Source of the DNA: Oxyruncus cristatus
Lineage: Eukaryota > Chordata > Aves > Passeriformes > Cotingidae
Length of the DNA stretch: 64,000 nt
Reading direction: 5' to 3'
Assembly (NCBI GenBank): GCA_013399855.1
Contig: VXAY01002043.1
Location: forward strand, 250,839 to 314,838
Shown here: positions 23,101 to 35,100 of the stretch, piece after piece
Layout: every line of letters starts with the position of its first letter
How positions within the stretch are numbered: the first letter of the stretch is position 1
Notes under the pieces: generated by a model
Seen by the model: only the letters and a program-made list of their open reading frames with translations
What the model was told of the DNA's origin: nothing
Database searches by the model: none
Position numbers and translations under genes: made by a program

Positions 23101-26100
23101 AACTATCATTAAGCCAAACTTAAAAACAAAAATACTTTGTTGAGAACTGAGAGTTAAATGAAGGTGATGTCCTATTTTGGTACCAAAGAGTTTCCTCTGT
23201 GGGGTCCTACAAAGACAAACACTATTCATAAAAATCAAAGAAGGTCCTTCACAAAGTAAACCTGATCAGTTGTCATCAAGGAAAGAGACCAGCCAACATC
23301 CCATTTGACTAAATTAGTTTCACTGAGTGGAGTCTGTTTTTCCTGTGACAGTAATTGGTGAGTGATCACTCCCTGCCCTTATCTCAACCCATGAACCTTT
23401 GGTTGTGTTTTCTCTCCTCTGTCCAGATGAGGAAAAGAGTGACAGAGTGGCTTTGGTGGCCACTTGTCATCCAGCCAAGGTCAACACACCACAGGATGCC
23501 TAAGTAAAGCCCGTATTAAATTTCAGTTGTTAGAAATATCCTTACTCAGGTGTTGGAACTCAGAACATAGCAAATAACATTCAAAAGTGGCATTGTCTGA
23601 AGGTATTACCCCACCCTAAATACCCCACTTTCATTGAATAAGGTAACCAGATAATTAAATTAAACTGCACCAGTGTTATTTGAAAAGGTTTCATCGGTAG
23701 CCTTGCCTACTTCTCTTACAAAAAACCTTAATTATGACTTCAGATTAACATCCCTGTAGCTCAAGCCTTGAAATTCCAGCAGCCTTTATCCTGATGACCC
23801 TACTTACAGCTGCTGCAAAACACCTGTTCAGTGTTGGCAGCTGCAGTTCCTTTGAAGCTGGTGCCTAACAGAAGGACAAAAATTCCAGTCAATATTTCTT
23901 CTTGTTTTCTTTTTCTTTGTAAGAAAGGTTGATCAGTATTTACCCTTCTCTTATGCTCTTATGTTTCTCATTCTGTATGTTTAGGGTACCAATCAGCACT
24001 TCCAGTAGGTGATACTGAGACAAGCTTAAGGAAGGATGGGATTCTATAGCTTATGAACTGTTTATTGCTATGCTTTAGCTGTTCTGCATGATAGCAGATG
24101 TTCTGTGGTAGTGGGTTTAACACTAATGAGTTTATTGGGGGTTTTAAGTGTTTGTTTTTCATGTGTTTTTTTTCAGGTATTCATCTCTCAAAGAATTACT
24201 GGATGGTACCCAAAAAGATTTAAGGTTCTGAGATTATAAAGAAATTTTAAAAGAATAAAGATTTATTAGAAGACTTTAATTAGGTTCAGCATGTCTTTCA
24301 AACCCACTAAATTGCCTGTCTCTTTGAACTAGCCCTTCCTCTACTTTAAAAAAGGAGAAATATGCCTGGTTGTCTTCATCTTCTTTGTTTTATCATCCAT
24401 TGATGACAGGAATCATAAAATCACTGAGCTGATAGCAGAAGCAGAGTAATGCTTGCACATCACTCAAAGTTAATGCTCATACCACTTTAATGCAATTAAT
24501 TAGGTATCATTTTCCAACAGTATTAATTGTAGGGTTTCTATCAAAATATGTCCAACTTGGAAAAAAAGGAAAAAAGGGAAGGAAGCTCTTCTACTCTTCT
24601 TTGAAACGAAATTATGTCCTCATGGAGAAGAATAGGAGAGTTGTCATTCTTGTCCATTCTCTGTATGTTTTGAATTTTCATGTGATCTTTTTCTATTCAA
24701 AAGAAAATTGGTACAAGCTTTAGGAATGAGAATTATTAATATTAATGATGCACAAGAAAAGGCTTATGCGATGGGTAAATGAGCTCTACAAAGGAAAGAC
24801 AAAACTTTAACCTAATAGAAAATTATTTAAAGGCCTTAACCTCTTCTATTCTAAAAAACTGTTAAAAATGTCTTTTAATACCAACGTCTTTAGAATATGG
24901 GTTACTACATATTACTTTCTCTGAGTTGAGTTTTATAAGGGTTTCTCAGACTAGTTTCATATTTCTAATTTCAACCTTAGCAATAAACATCATGAACATT
25001 TCTTGAGTGTTGCTGTGTTTTCTCTCCAGTAGAAAACAGTTGATGAGCTGTCATTCATTAAATTAATTCCAGATATTTTTAGACTTTGTTTGATCTGCTA
25101 ATTGGGAATATTAGATTTAAATCATTGCATACATTAGAAAGATTTTGAAAAGTTGTTAATTCAGAGCTTTGAGACAGTGTGAGACCAGATTCATCTAATG
25201 ATGGGTCTCTTTTGTGGTAACTTAAAAATTACTTTTCTAGACGCCATTATGCTTAAAGATCTAAATTCTTCTACACTGATGTTTTGTTTTGTTTGTTTAT
25301 TTGCTTTTCCATGTAAGCTGTTCACTTCTTTCTTGGTAGATTAAATTTTAGAAGTAAAAATATCTCTCTGAGGTGTATTTGCATATTAGTATAAGTTGAG
25401 AGACACTAGTTTGTTAGCTGTCAATTTTGGTCCATTAGCCACGTTAAGCCTCATCTGTTGTAGATAGATTAATGCTTCATACATCATTCAAAAGTTAATA
25501 TTTTATTGTAGGAAAACAAAAATAGAAGAATTTTTTTTTTTCACCTGACCCAACATACTTTTTAAACACTATATATTTTTTGGGTTTTTTTTATGTAACT
25601 AACCACATTCCATGGAATGGAGTTGAAAGTTTGGTATGGGAAAGGAGTCAGAAGTTTTATATTACAAAAACTGCTGAGGCTTAAGAAAACCATATGTTTC
25701 GACATGTTAAGATCTAAAATTTTAACTAAAAATATTTTTATAATTTCTTAACATTTTGATCCATGAAAATGAAGAACTGAAATAGCTGAAGGCTGTGATT
25801 AATGCTTAAAAATTTACTTCATTTTTAAAGAAGTCAAATTCTTTCTAGAATACAAAGAACTTTTTTGACAGCAATAGTGACTGAAACACAATCTTATTTT
25901 CATGATATTGGTCATTGATTCTTTTTGACTCTGATTTAATTTGTTACCCATTTCGTATTTCATAATAAAATACAGCACAAAAGCTTATAGAAGTGATATA
26001 TTGAATCAAAAGTCTCCTGACATATGTGTATCATGAAATTAAAATGTGGCACTTTGGCATTTGGAAATCATCTTAGCTCTAATGTGAGTACAGATCACTC

Positions 26101-26694
26101 ACTTGTGGAAGGTCTGTTGGATAACTATAGCCATTACTCTTTGTATTTATCAGCCCATAACTCAAAATGTTTATGGTGTCTGATCTTTCAATGTGGGTTG
26201 TGAGTCCTGTGGTTCCAGCAGTTGTGAAGCAGTTAATGACTTGCTGAATTAGTTGTGGTACGGTTTAGATAATAAGGCCAAACAGCTTTATTTAAGCATA
26301 GGCTGGTTTATTTCCATCTTTTAAACTGACCTACATATGTCCTCTAAAAACAGTTAGATTTTGCCTGTCTTCAACAAATTGAAGCTATAGCCTCAATTTT
26401 ATTTAATTTAAAAGTAAAGTATTAAGGCTTTCAAAAGTTTAAGACATTTAAAAGTAAACAAGATTAAGACTCCCTGATTTACAACTAAATTGAGATTAAT
26501 TAAAAACCCAGGCTCTGCCCTCCTGAGAAGCATACATCTAGGTTTTGACACCATCTGCTTACATTTTAACAAAAAAAATGTCAAATGTTTTAGACAGCTA
26601 AGCATGTGTAGCTTTGCAACGGGAGAATGCAGACAATAAGGAGCCAAACTCTTCTCAGAAAGAAAAGGGACTATTTAAATCAGACACAAATTAA
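20125..26694. other. long non-coding stretch without recognised genes
   Basis: About 6.6 kb of AT-rich DNA almost free of interspersed repeats. Short T runs lie near 22050 and 25530. A weak stretch near 21970-22030 (GACTGGAAGGGTCCTTTGGA) could be a very old antisense CR1 tail. Open frames reach 106 codons without recognisable relatives. Confidence 0.5.
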
Positions 26695-26850
26695 AAAACC
26701 AACCAACCAACCAACCAAACAAACAAACAAAAAAACCACAACAAAAACAACCAACCAACCAAACGAAACAGAACAAAAAAACCAAACCAAACCAAACCAA
26801 AACAACAACAACAACAACAACAACCACCAAAAAAACAAACAAAAACAAAC
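26695..26850. repeat. A/C-rich low-complexity tract (CCAA/CAAA/CAA)
   Basis: Impure tandem CCAA, CAAA, ACC and (CAA)n units. The open frames over it, a K/T/N/Q-rich one and its W/F/L/C-rich complement, are products of composition. It stands directly before a CR1-like fragment. Confidence 0.85.
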
Positions 26851-26877
26851 ATGAGGGTGGTTATATGTCCCAGCAGG

Positions 26878-27003
26878 GACCCAGTGAGTCTGTGGAATCT
26901 CTCTCCTTCAAGATGTTCAAAACTTGACCGACCAAAGCCCTGAGCAGTCCACCGTAACTGTACCACCTCTGGAGGTCCTTCCAGACAGTGGGATTGTGTG
27001 ATG
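26878..27003 (+). mobile_element. CR1 LINE 3' end fragment (plus strand)
   Basis: The sequence TGGAATCTCTCTCCTTCAAG, GATGTTCAAAACTTGACCGA and TGGAGGTCCTTCCAGACAGT, followed by ATTGTGTGATG, matches the 3' UTR order of the CR1 type with 'CTGAGCAACCTGCTCTAG'. The usual GGGGGTTGGACTAGATGATC part is lost. Confidence 0.68.
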
Positions 27004-28159
27004 CCATGGGAATTTTCTGTACCAGTAACTCTAAGATGCTGAGAGGGCATGATAGAGAAATGATTCCTCTTGAATTGTCATGTTCATACCCTTGTTAACA
27101 ATGCTTTTCCTACGAGCCCCTTAAATTATTCTGGCCTATCTCTTCATGTCCTTACCTATTTGTTTTGTATTACATTTAATCTGGCAGAATACATGTTTAC
27201 TTCCCATATATGCCTGTGTTTTTTCCTTTGCCTTTCATTCCTGTGAAAAGAGTACATAGTCTGACACATACTTAAAAGGAAGCTATTCAAGAACAAGGAG
27301 TTTTAACTTAAATTTACAGCAATGTTGTAAATGTCATGATGAATCCATTTTTTGTCAAACTCAGGAAACTCAGGAAACAAACTCAGGAACAGTGACTTTA
27401 ATTCCTTCAGCTCTGAGTTTCTCTTTTGCTGTATCTAAATAGGTTTAAATTTGTGACATTTAATACCAATTTTGTAAGCATCTCCATTTGTTTTGTACTA
27501 TATGAATGAAAACAGATACACTGTAATAGTTCAAGGGATTTCAAAGTCATGCCTGACTTAACAAAAGAATTTTCTTTCTTATTCTCATTTGTTTATCAGA
27601 AGTCTTCCCACAGTATTCAATGCAGCTGCAGCTAAAGAAAAACATATATATATTCCATCTAAATTGCTTCAGCCCATCATGTTTCAGAATAGAGAAATCA
27701 GCTGCATCCCAAACTGCAGGAAGAAGGGAAGGACACAGGAGGGAAATTGTGGCAGATTATGACACTTTGATAGTCAAATGAATAAGGAAATTAGTCAGGA
27801 ACATAGGATATATGAGTAAACTCACTGACCTTATAAACAATAACATTCAAAGAAAAATACCTTTGATACATGGCTATTCCCATGCCTCTTAAACTGTTAC
27901 AAAGAGATAAGGAAAACTCTGGGACAGGAAGGAAAGTTTGGGGAGTACCTCTCTCTAATTCCATGAATATGGTACCATTTCAAGTTATGGTAATTTTGAG
28001 TTATGGTCTATAGTCACAAATTTATGCATTTCATCTCCTAATTCTAATAAAAATTTGTAAGTAATACCCAAAACACAAAACAGGACTTAACACCTCTTGA
28101 GTCATGCAAAAATATGGGTTAAATACTGTAGGCTCTAGTTTTTTCTTAGTCTATGTTTC
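27004..28159. other. non-coding, no recognised element
   Basis: Unique-looking AT-rich DNA. No gene, RNA or repeat was recognised. Confidence 0.4.
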
Positions 28160-28578
28160 TGTGGTGGGTTGACCCTGGGTAGTCACCAGGTGCCCCCCAA
28201 AGCTACTTGATCACTCTACCTTGTCAGTAGGACAGAGAAGAGAAAATATAATAAAAGGCTTGTTCTTCAAAATAAGGACAGGGAGACATCACTCGCCAGT
28301 TACCATCATGGGCAGGACTGACTTGATTTGCGATGGTGGCGCATCCCCATCTCTCCTCAGACTGCACTGGGATGACAGAAGTGCTTGTTAAGCCTCAGCC
28401 TGGATGAACAGAGCCTCGGCTTAGCTCCCCTTGAGCTTGTCAGAGACACTGTCTGCTCCCAGGAACTAGTGCTGGTAATAAGCTCCAGTTTTAATGAACA
28501 GCCTGGGAAACTTATTTTTCTTGCCTGCATAGCAACTTCAAGTGGAATAACAATTTTTTAATCAAAATCTCAAAGAAA
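28160..28578. mobile_element. solo LTR of an avian endogenous retrovirus (TGTGGTGGGTTGACC type)
   Basis: It starts TGTGGTGGGTTGACCCTGG and continues CAGGTGCCCCCCAAAGC, GAGAAAATATAATAAAAGGC, ATAAGGACAGGGAGACATCA and GCCAGTTACCATCATGGGCA. This is the opening of a very common solo LTR in bird genomes. The pentamer GTTTC lies directly before it and recurs at 28579-28583, which could be the target duplication. However, the base pair before the right copy is not the expected CA, so the right end is uncertain. No internal retroviral sequence was seen. Confidence 0.65.
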
Positions 28579-28624
28579 GTTTCTGACTGGAATCTCAACC
28601 AGGATGGAAAATTACTATGTATAA

Positions 28625-29307
28625 AGCCAAATCTTCTGTTGGTGGACGAGAGGCTGGACATGACCTGGAAAAGGGTGCTGGCAGCCAAGAAAGTAAATCA
28701 CATCCTGGGCTGCATCCAAAGCAGAGTGGGCAGCAGGTCAAGCGAGGTGATTCTGCTCCTCTGCTCCACTCTGGAGACACCCCACCTGCAGAGCTGCCTC
28801 CAGCTCTGGGGTCCTCAGCATAAGAGAGAAATGGAGCTGTTGGAGCAGGTCCAGAGGAGGGCAACAAGATGATCAGAGGGATGAAGCACCTTTTCTATGA
28901 AGAGAGGGTGAGAAAACTGGGATTGTTCAGCCTGGAAATGAGAAGGTTTCGGGATGACCTAACTGCGGCTTCCAGTGCCAGAAGGGAACTACAAGAAAGA
29001 TGGAGAAAGATTATTTACAAGAATATGTAGTGATAGGACAAGGGGAATTGGCTTCAAATTAAGAGAGAGAATTAGACCAAATGTTTGGAGGAAGTTCTTT
29101 GCTCTGAGGTTGGTGAGGCACTGGAACAGGTTGCCCAGAGAAGATGTGAGTGCCCCATTCCTGGGGGTGTTCCAGGACAGCTGAATGGAGCTCTGAACAA
29201 CCTGATCTAGGGAAAGATGTCCCTGCCCACATGCAGGGGAGTTGAAATGAGATGATTTTTAAAGTCCCTTCTAACCGAAACTGTTCTATGATTTTTGATT
29301 CTGTGAC
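28625..29307 (+). mobile_element. CR1 LINE, ORF2 C-terminus plus 3' UTR (plus strand)
   Basis: A long decayed copy. Translated fragments show the CR1 reverse-transcriptase C-terminus in order: ILGCIQSRVGSRSSEVI, LLEQVQRRATR, then in another frame [16 protein letters not shown] and [10 protein letters not shown]. The 3' UTR has CCTGATCTAGGGAAAGATGT and 'AAAGTCCCTTCTAACCGAAAC', and ends TTCTATGATTTTTGATTCTG. Frameshifts and stops between these pieces show that it is not active. Confidence 0.9.
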
Positions 29308-29559
29308 CCTATAAACAACAGTCCCAAGAGCCTTTGAGCTCTCCTGGACCACTGTGGGCTATGACCAGCACCTCCCTCTGAGTGGAACACCCCTCGGAGA
29401 CAGCAAACTCTCAAGTTTGCCACACTCATAGAACACCACCGAATGATGACAGATCCTGGGCTGATACTCCCACTCCTCAAGGCTCAACCTGTTACTCATT
29501 GGGAATATGCAAAGGCATCTGACCTGATTACTTCAGAGAACTTGATGGGAATTTTTCAT
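29308..29559. other. non-coding, no recognised element
   Basis: Sequence between the CR1 terminus and a possible LTR block. Nothing was recognised. Confidence 0.35.
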
Positions 29560-30340
29560 AGGTACACGCTCCTTTTGGGGTGTGTGCATGCGAGTGTAAG
29601 TGTGCCATAGGTAATGCATGATGGATGTTGCTGTCTTAGATTCTTAAGTAGTTTAGATTTGTAAGTAAATTAGGCCCATACCCCCGGGGTGTGGGCATGA
29701 TATCATTGCAATCAGGTTTCCCTGCTTCGTTTTCCTGCTTCCCAGAGCTGCAAGTGTATTAGGAAGCAGAAAGAGGTTCAAGCGCATCCAGTGGTTTGTG
29801 GATGTTGGTTCTACCAGATTAAGAAAACTCTCTGTGGTTAACTGGGAACTTGCTCTATGATGTGCAAAAACACAAAATGGGGGAGCAGTCTTGAAAGTTT
29901 GCTGTGGGAGTTTGTACAGCTCACATAGTTACCACCTTGTTATTAGCAACTACTGGATTCTTACACATAAATTTACTTAGCAAGTCAGCTGAACTGACAG
30001 CTTTCAGCTCAGTGTTCAAGGTTAGCCCCTTCATTCCCCTGTTGAGAAATCTCTATCCATTCCCGTGTGTATGCCAGGAGAGACAGGATCTCCAATATGT
30101 GCTAATTCAACCCCTGCCTGTTCTCAAACCTTTTTCTGTTTAACAGAATAAAACCTTTCTTATTAAAAACACTGCTAATGGTCTTGTGGAGAGAAGCAGG
30201 GTAAAACTGGGAATTTTTGCTGTCGCAGAGAAAAAAAGTTGTGATAGGGAGAGCAGGACTGATATCCTGCATAGGTGTCTGCATTGCAAGCAGAAAACGT
30301 TGCATACTGTGATTTTGCTGGTCCAACAGTAAAAGGGAGG
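29560..30340 (+). mobile_element. possible old LTR/ERV-derived block
   Basis: I do not recognise this as a named family. The clues are compositional: a GC-richer block containing AAATTAGGCCCATACCCCCG, then a run of ordinary sequence ending in AACAGAATAAAACC at 30144-30157. That contains an AATAAA signal followed by T-rich sequence, as in an LTR R region. No TG...CA ends with target duplications could be fixed. It may equally be unique DNA. Confidence 0.28.
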
Positions 30341-30484
30341 ACAGCCCTTACCATAGAGGTCTGTAAACTCATCAGTTTCTACACAGAAAAGAGGTTCTGA
30401 AAACCCTGGTTTCAAATGAAACGCCTTGATTAGTGCTGCCATGCTGTATTCCATGAAGAGGTTGGCTTTTTTTTCCTGCTACCT

Positions 30485-30537
30485 TAAAAAACAAACAAAC
30501 AAACCAACAAACCCAAAATAAAACAAACAAAAAAAAA
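30485..30537. repeat. A/C-rich low-complexity tract
   Basis: Impure CAAA/CAAAA repeats (ACAAACAAACAAACCAAC) ending in an A8 run. Confidence 0.7.
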
Positions 30538-30639
30538 ATCTGACCCATTACACTATGATCATGCCAGTAAGCATGAATTGGTCAAAATTGTTGTTACACT
30601 GAAGACCTGGCTCAGACTGGGTAAAGGAATCCCATGATA

Positions 30640-31140
30640 GGACCGTGACCAGACACAGTGCATTTCTGTACCATAAAAAGTCATTCTTTGGCTACTCTTC
30701 TGTCTGGTGATCTGGAGAAGTCAAAGGGGTGCCAGGGGCCAAAGCATTTTTCAGGTTTTTCTGTGAAAACCTTGTCGCAAAGGTAGACAATAACATCTCC
30801 AAATCAAACATCTTCTCCAGATCTTTCGCAGTGAGACATAATTTCTACGTGCTGCTGAAGACCATTCTCTGCGTGGAGCATAATCTTCATCTTCTTGAAT
30901 CTGATGTAACACTGGACCGCATAATTTATCCCTATCCCTTGAACTTATCCTGAATTCTATTTCCCTCTTTTTTTGATCATGACCGTGCGCAGACAAACAA
31001 AATTAACTGGGAATTAAATAAAAGATTTTGTGATACTCAGAGCTCTGACAGAATTTCTACAACTCTGGAGAAAGCCTTTGCAAAAGATACACGCTCTTCT
31101 CTATATTATTTAAAACCAAATTACCAAAAAAAACCCAACC
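30640..31140 (+). mobile_element. possible LTR-derived block
   Basis: The layout resembles a promoter followed by a polyadenylation site: CCATAAAAAG near 30671, and GGAATTAAATAAAAG with AATAAA near 31015, followed by sequence rich in T and G. Overlapping open frames of 74 and 81 codons on opposite strands are not recognised. No target duplication was found. This is a suggestion only. Confidence 0.25.
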
Positions 31141-32070
31141 CAAAGACAGTTTCATAAATGTAGTTCGATCATAGTTAGAATATGGTGTTTGTTAAAGTTT
31201 GAGAAATCTCTTGGGAAGGAAGGACCCATATTTGTTTCCAGAATCCTGTGTTTCTACACATGTCCCCATGGAGCGCTGGAAAACCTCAGGATTGCTATGA
31301 ACTACTCCACAGGACATCACGCCAACCACCATGAGGAACTGAGACCTCTGAAACTATGGAACCCAAAAAGCTGGGCATAGCAGCAGTGTGCCAAATTGCA
31401 CCCTGCTGCACAAATGTGATCCCAAAGACAGTTATGCACCTGGAGAGGATCTGTGTTGTATGTTAAATAAACATAGACGTGTGTGTCATGCACCACCATT
31501 CCCTCTGAATGTTCAGCTCAGTCATACACTGATAGGAAAAAGTCATCCCAGGATTTGCCAATGAGCAAGGAGACAAAAGGCAAGTAGAAAAAGGAAAGTA
31601 AGGAGTCAAATACAAAGTATCTTTTTACTTGATATTTCAAGCTAAATAGTGGAGGTCTAACGAGGATCTTTTCTTGTTCTGGGATGATAATACAACTTTT
31701 CCAAGGATTCTCTCATGTAAAAGGATCAAGTTTGTGTTGCAGCCAAGTGCAACGCACCCAAGTGCATTCCAGTAAATGTGGATAACATGCTGGAATTTAC
31801 ATTTACATTCCCTAGCAAATACAATTCCACTTACCAAAAGTAATTTGAGGAAATTTCTTGGCTGAGCATGTAAACAAGTAGTCACACACAGGTAATCGGA
31901 TTGCAGAAGGCTTATTTTCCTAGAAAAACTTCAAGGTATCTCAGAATCCCTGCAGACAAAAGTCCAGCTGACTGAACTGCCTGAAAATGCAATCTGGTGT
32001 TCATGTGGATTGTGTGACTGGAGCCAGTAGCAAAATCACATTGATTTTTTTGAGAGTTAGTTACCTAACC

Positions 32071-32105
32071 TAAGGTTATGGTTACATCCATAACCTTATG
32101 GATGT
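32071..32105. repeat. two overlapping perfect inverted repeats
   Basis: Arms TAAGGTTATGG (32071-32081) and CCATAACCTTA (32088-32098) are perfect reverse complements around a 6-base loop. The second arm also lies in another perfect inverted repeat, CATCCATA/TATGGATG, with a 4-base loop. The two hairpins are mutually exclusive. No function is known to me. Confidence 0.8.
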
Positions 32106-35100
32106 TTTCATAAACATTAGATGATTCATTGGATTTTTGGGACTCCTAAATATGCATGTAGATTTTGCTTAGAAGACCTGTACATAGACATAAGTATTAC
32201 AATCCTGTCTGAGTTTATGCAGTTGCTGTCTTTATGTGTTTTTAGCTTTTCAGAAAGTTATGGATACTCAAAATGCAAACATCACATTTTCTTTCCCTCA
32301 GCTCCCATCTTTCCAAATGAGTTCTTGAACCATTTTGACATATAAATTAGAGAATGGTAATTATATCTTTGCTAAGCAAATGGCAGTTGATGAACTACAA
32401 GCAGGTGTACATTAGAAGATGCAGAAAATAAATCACCACTGCGCTGTTGTTATTTTTAGTTGTGTAAACTGTGAGAGTGTGTGCAAGGGACAAGAAGGAA
32501 GGACTAATAATTAAAAAAATAGTGCTTGCAGGTCCCTGTTTTGTAAGTTAATAAACAACCTTACAGTCCATCACTGTCAAAGTGAGGAAAGAAATCTTTG
32601 AACTCTTCAGAAGCTAAAGATCTAGACCAAATAAATTGCTTAAAATTTATCAATCTTCACTAATCAGATTTTTTCCTAAATCTTCCAGGTTTTTTTGTAT
32701 TTCCTAAACACTTTATATAATATAAGATTAATAGGTTTGAGGATTTTCTGGAACTCCAAATTCCAGGTTAAAGAATTAGAATTCACTCACCTAGTTCTTA
32801 TTTTTATTGTAGTAGTTTGGAAAAGATCAATAAATCTGGGGGGAGGGGGGGCTTACTGGATTTCATAATAAGCAAAAGTTTATGTAGAAATGCAACAGTG
32901 TCACAAACTTAGATGGAAATATTTTAAATATTCTATTTCTGACTATGTCTAAAAATATGTGTGTTTGTTTTCAAGACGATGAGGAGCCAGCAGTGCATGC
33001 TGACTTCATTATTCATGTGGGAGTATATCTTCTTTCACAGAATTTCATTCCAAAGTAAGTTTGTGGAGTTAAATAACAGAAGACCACATACTGCCATAAA
33101 TCAGAGTGAGCAGTAGTGTGTAGACGCTATAGAGGGAATAAATTACGGCATTCCATCATAAAGGCAATAACTTATGGAGAGAAAAATTAAGAAACAGTCA
33201 ATAGGTTTCAAAGAGAGATGAGGGGAAAAAAGAAGGAAATCAATGAGGCAGGAATGTTCAATGAAGCCTCTTTTAGGTGATGAGAGTGAGGAGGCTTCTA
33301 CATCAACAGTCTGCAGAAGGGTAAAGAAGAGATCCTTATTAGACAAGGAGAATGAAGGGAAAGAAGAAGAAAAAAAATGTAGACAGAGCTCTTACATTTC
33401 TTGAAAATCTTCCTAAAATCTTTTGGCACCAAAGATTTTTACAGTACTTTCTTAGGGTATTTGTCTAATGTAGAAACACTGACTAAGTCTTCTCTGTAGT
33501 GATACATAGTTTATTTGAAACTAATCAACCTGCTACCAGCAATCTAGGTTTTTCAATATGTCTCTGCCTGGAGTAATTTATTTTATCAGTTCACAAAATG
33601 CCTCTGGATGTGATAAAACTTCTGTATATTTAACAGAAGCAAAAGCAAAAGAACAACAAATTTTCAACCGTATGCTGTTGTGATCTTACCAAAAGGAAGG
33701 GATTGTCATAGGACAAATCACACAACAGCTCAAAAAAACTGGACAAGACATTCTTTGTCAACAGTTCTAGCTTGTTCTAGTATGAACAAACATGTGGTTC
33801 CAAACTTTGTGTTTCATGTCCAGTCTGTAGTGAAGCTCTCTCTCTATCAGAACATCTCGTTTATGTCAGCCTGTCATTCACATGAATTGCGTTGCATTAT
33901 ACATTTAAAAGAATCCAGATAAGTTGATTACTTGGACAAGTTTCCTTTTAAGGGATGACTTGCTAATTAGACAAGTTTTCCTTTAGTGTTTTAAACAGTA
34001 GAGTGAATCCCCAGTAAAAATACAGTCTGTTGCATGAAGCAGGTGTCTTGAGGGACTTGGATTCCATTTCTTTTCCTGTTGAGCTGCTTTAGTTAAGTTG
34101 ATTTGATAATCAGATTTTTTATTTTATTTTGTTTTCCTTTTCCTGCAAAATTAATTACTTTAGTTATCTTCCTGAGATATTCTTTTGAGAAAATACACAG
34201 AAACGTTCAGGTAATTTGTTACAGAGAACCAAAAAGGATCTAAAAAAAGATTTTCAGCTTTACTCTAGCAGTGCAGGTCTGAAATGTGTCACTAAGTTCA
34301 CTGATGCATTTGTGCAGTAATCTGCAGTTGTTCAGATCTTCTTCTGGAATATTCTGATTTAATTTACTATTTTTGTCATCACCTTTCATCAAAGGACAGT
34401 GTGCATGACTTTTATAGCATTGCTGAATTAACCATTCAAGACCATATCTGGGTTATGTAGAATCAAGTAATTGCCTATTAAAAATTATGCATTACACCTA
34501 AAAGACACAATGACACCAGCAACGAAAGTACTGGTAGCCCATTTACAAGTGCATGTTGATTTAATTAGGAAATTAGCTGATTTTTTTTTTAATACTTGTT
34601 TCTTAATTAAAATCTTCACGGCTCTTGAGTGTTCATTAAGTCCATTTGGAATGAATGCGCTGGCTACATTTTGGGATACATTTAAAATTGCCTGAAAACC
34701 TTCTTCCCCCCACCTTCCCCAATGCCTTCATTCATATTCATTACATAAATATTATAGAAAATTCATTCCATTAATTTCAGAATCCCATTTGAACAAAATG
34801 ACTATTGAGTGAAAAGGTGTATGCCTTCCAAAAAAAAAAGACATGGAGAAAGAAGAAAGAAGACCTTTGCTGGCGTTGGTTTGTGGTAATTTCTATTTAT
34901 CTTCACTTTGCAAAGGTGTAACCTGAACACATTTTCAGGTGAAGAGTATTTCCACCACTACACAGTTTCATGACTAATACAGACAGTGGTTCTTGCACTG
35001 ATTTGATATGACTGCTTTGGATTTCGGAAGTATCCCACCTCCATGAGCAAGTTCTTGTTTGAACTAGGGTAATATTTACCCAAACATTTAATTTTGAGTT

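Noticed and set aside
26627..27050. K/T/N/Q-rich 75-codon and C/F/W-rich 119-codon frames
   Set aside because: Both are translations of the A/C-rich low-complexity tract and the adjacent CR1 fragment.
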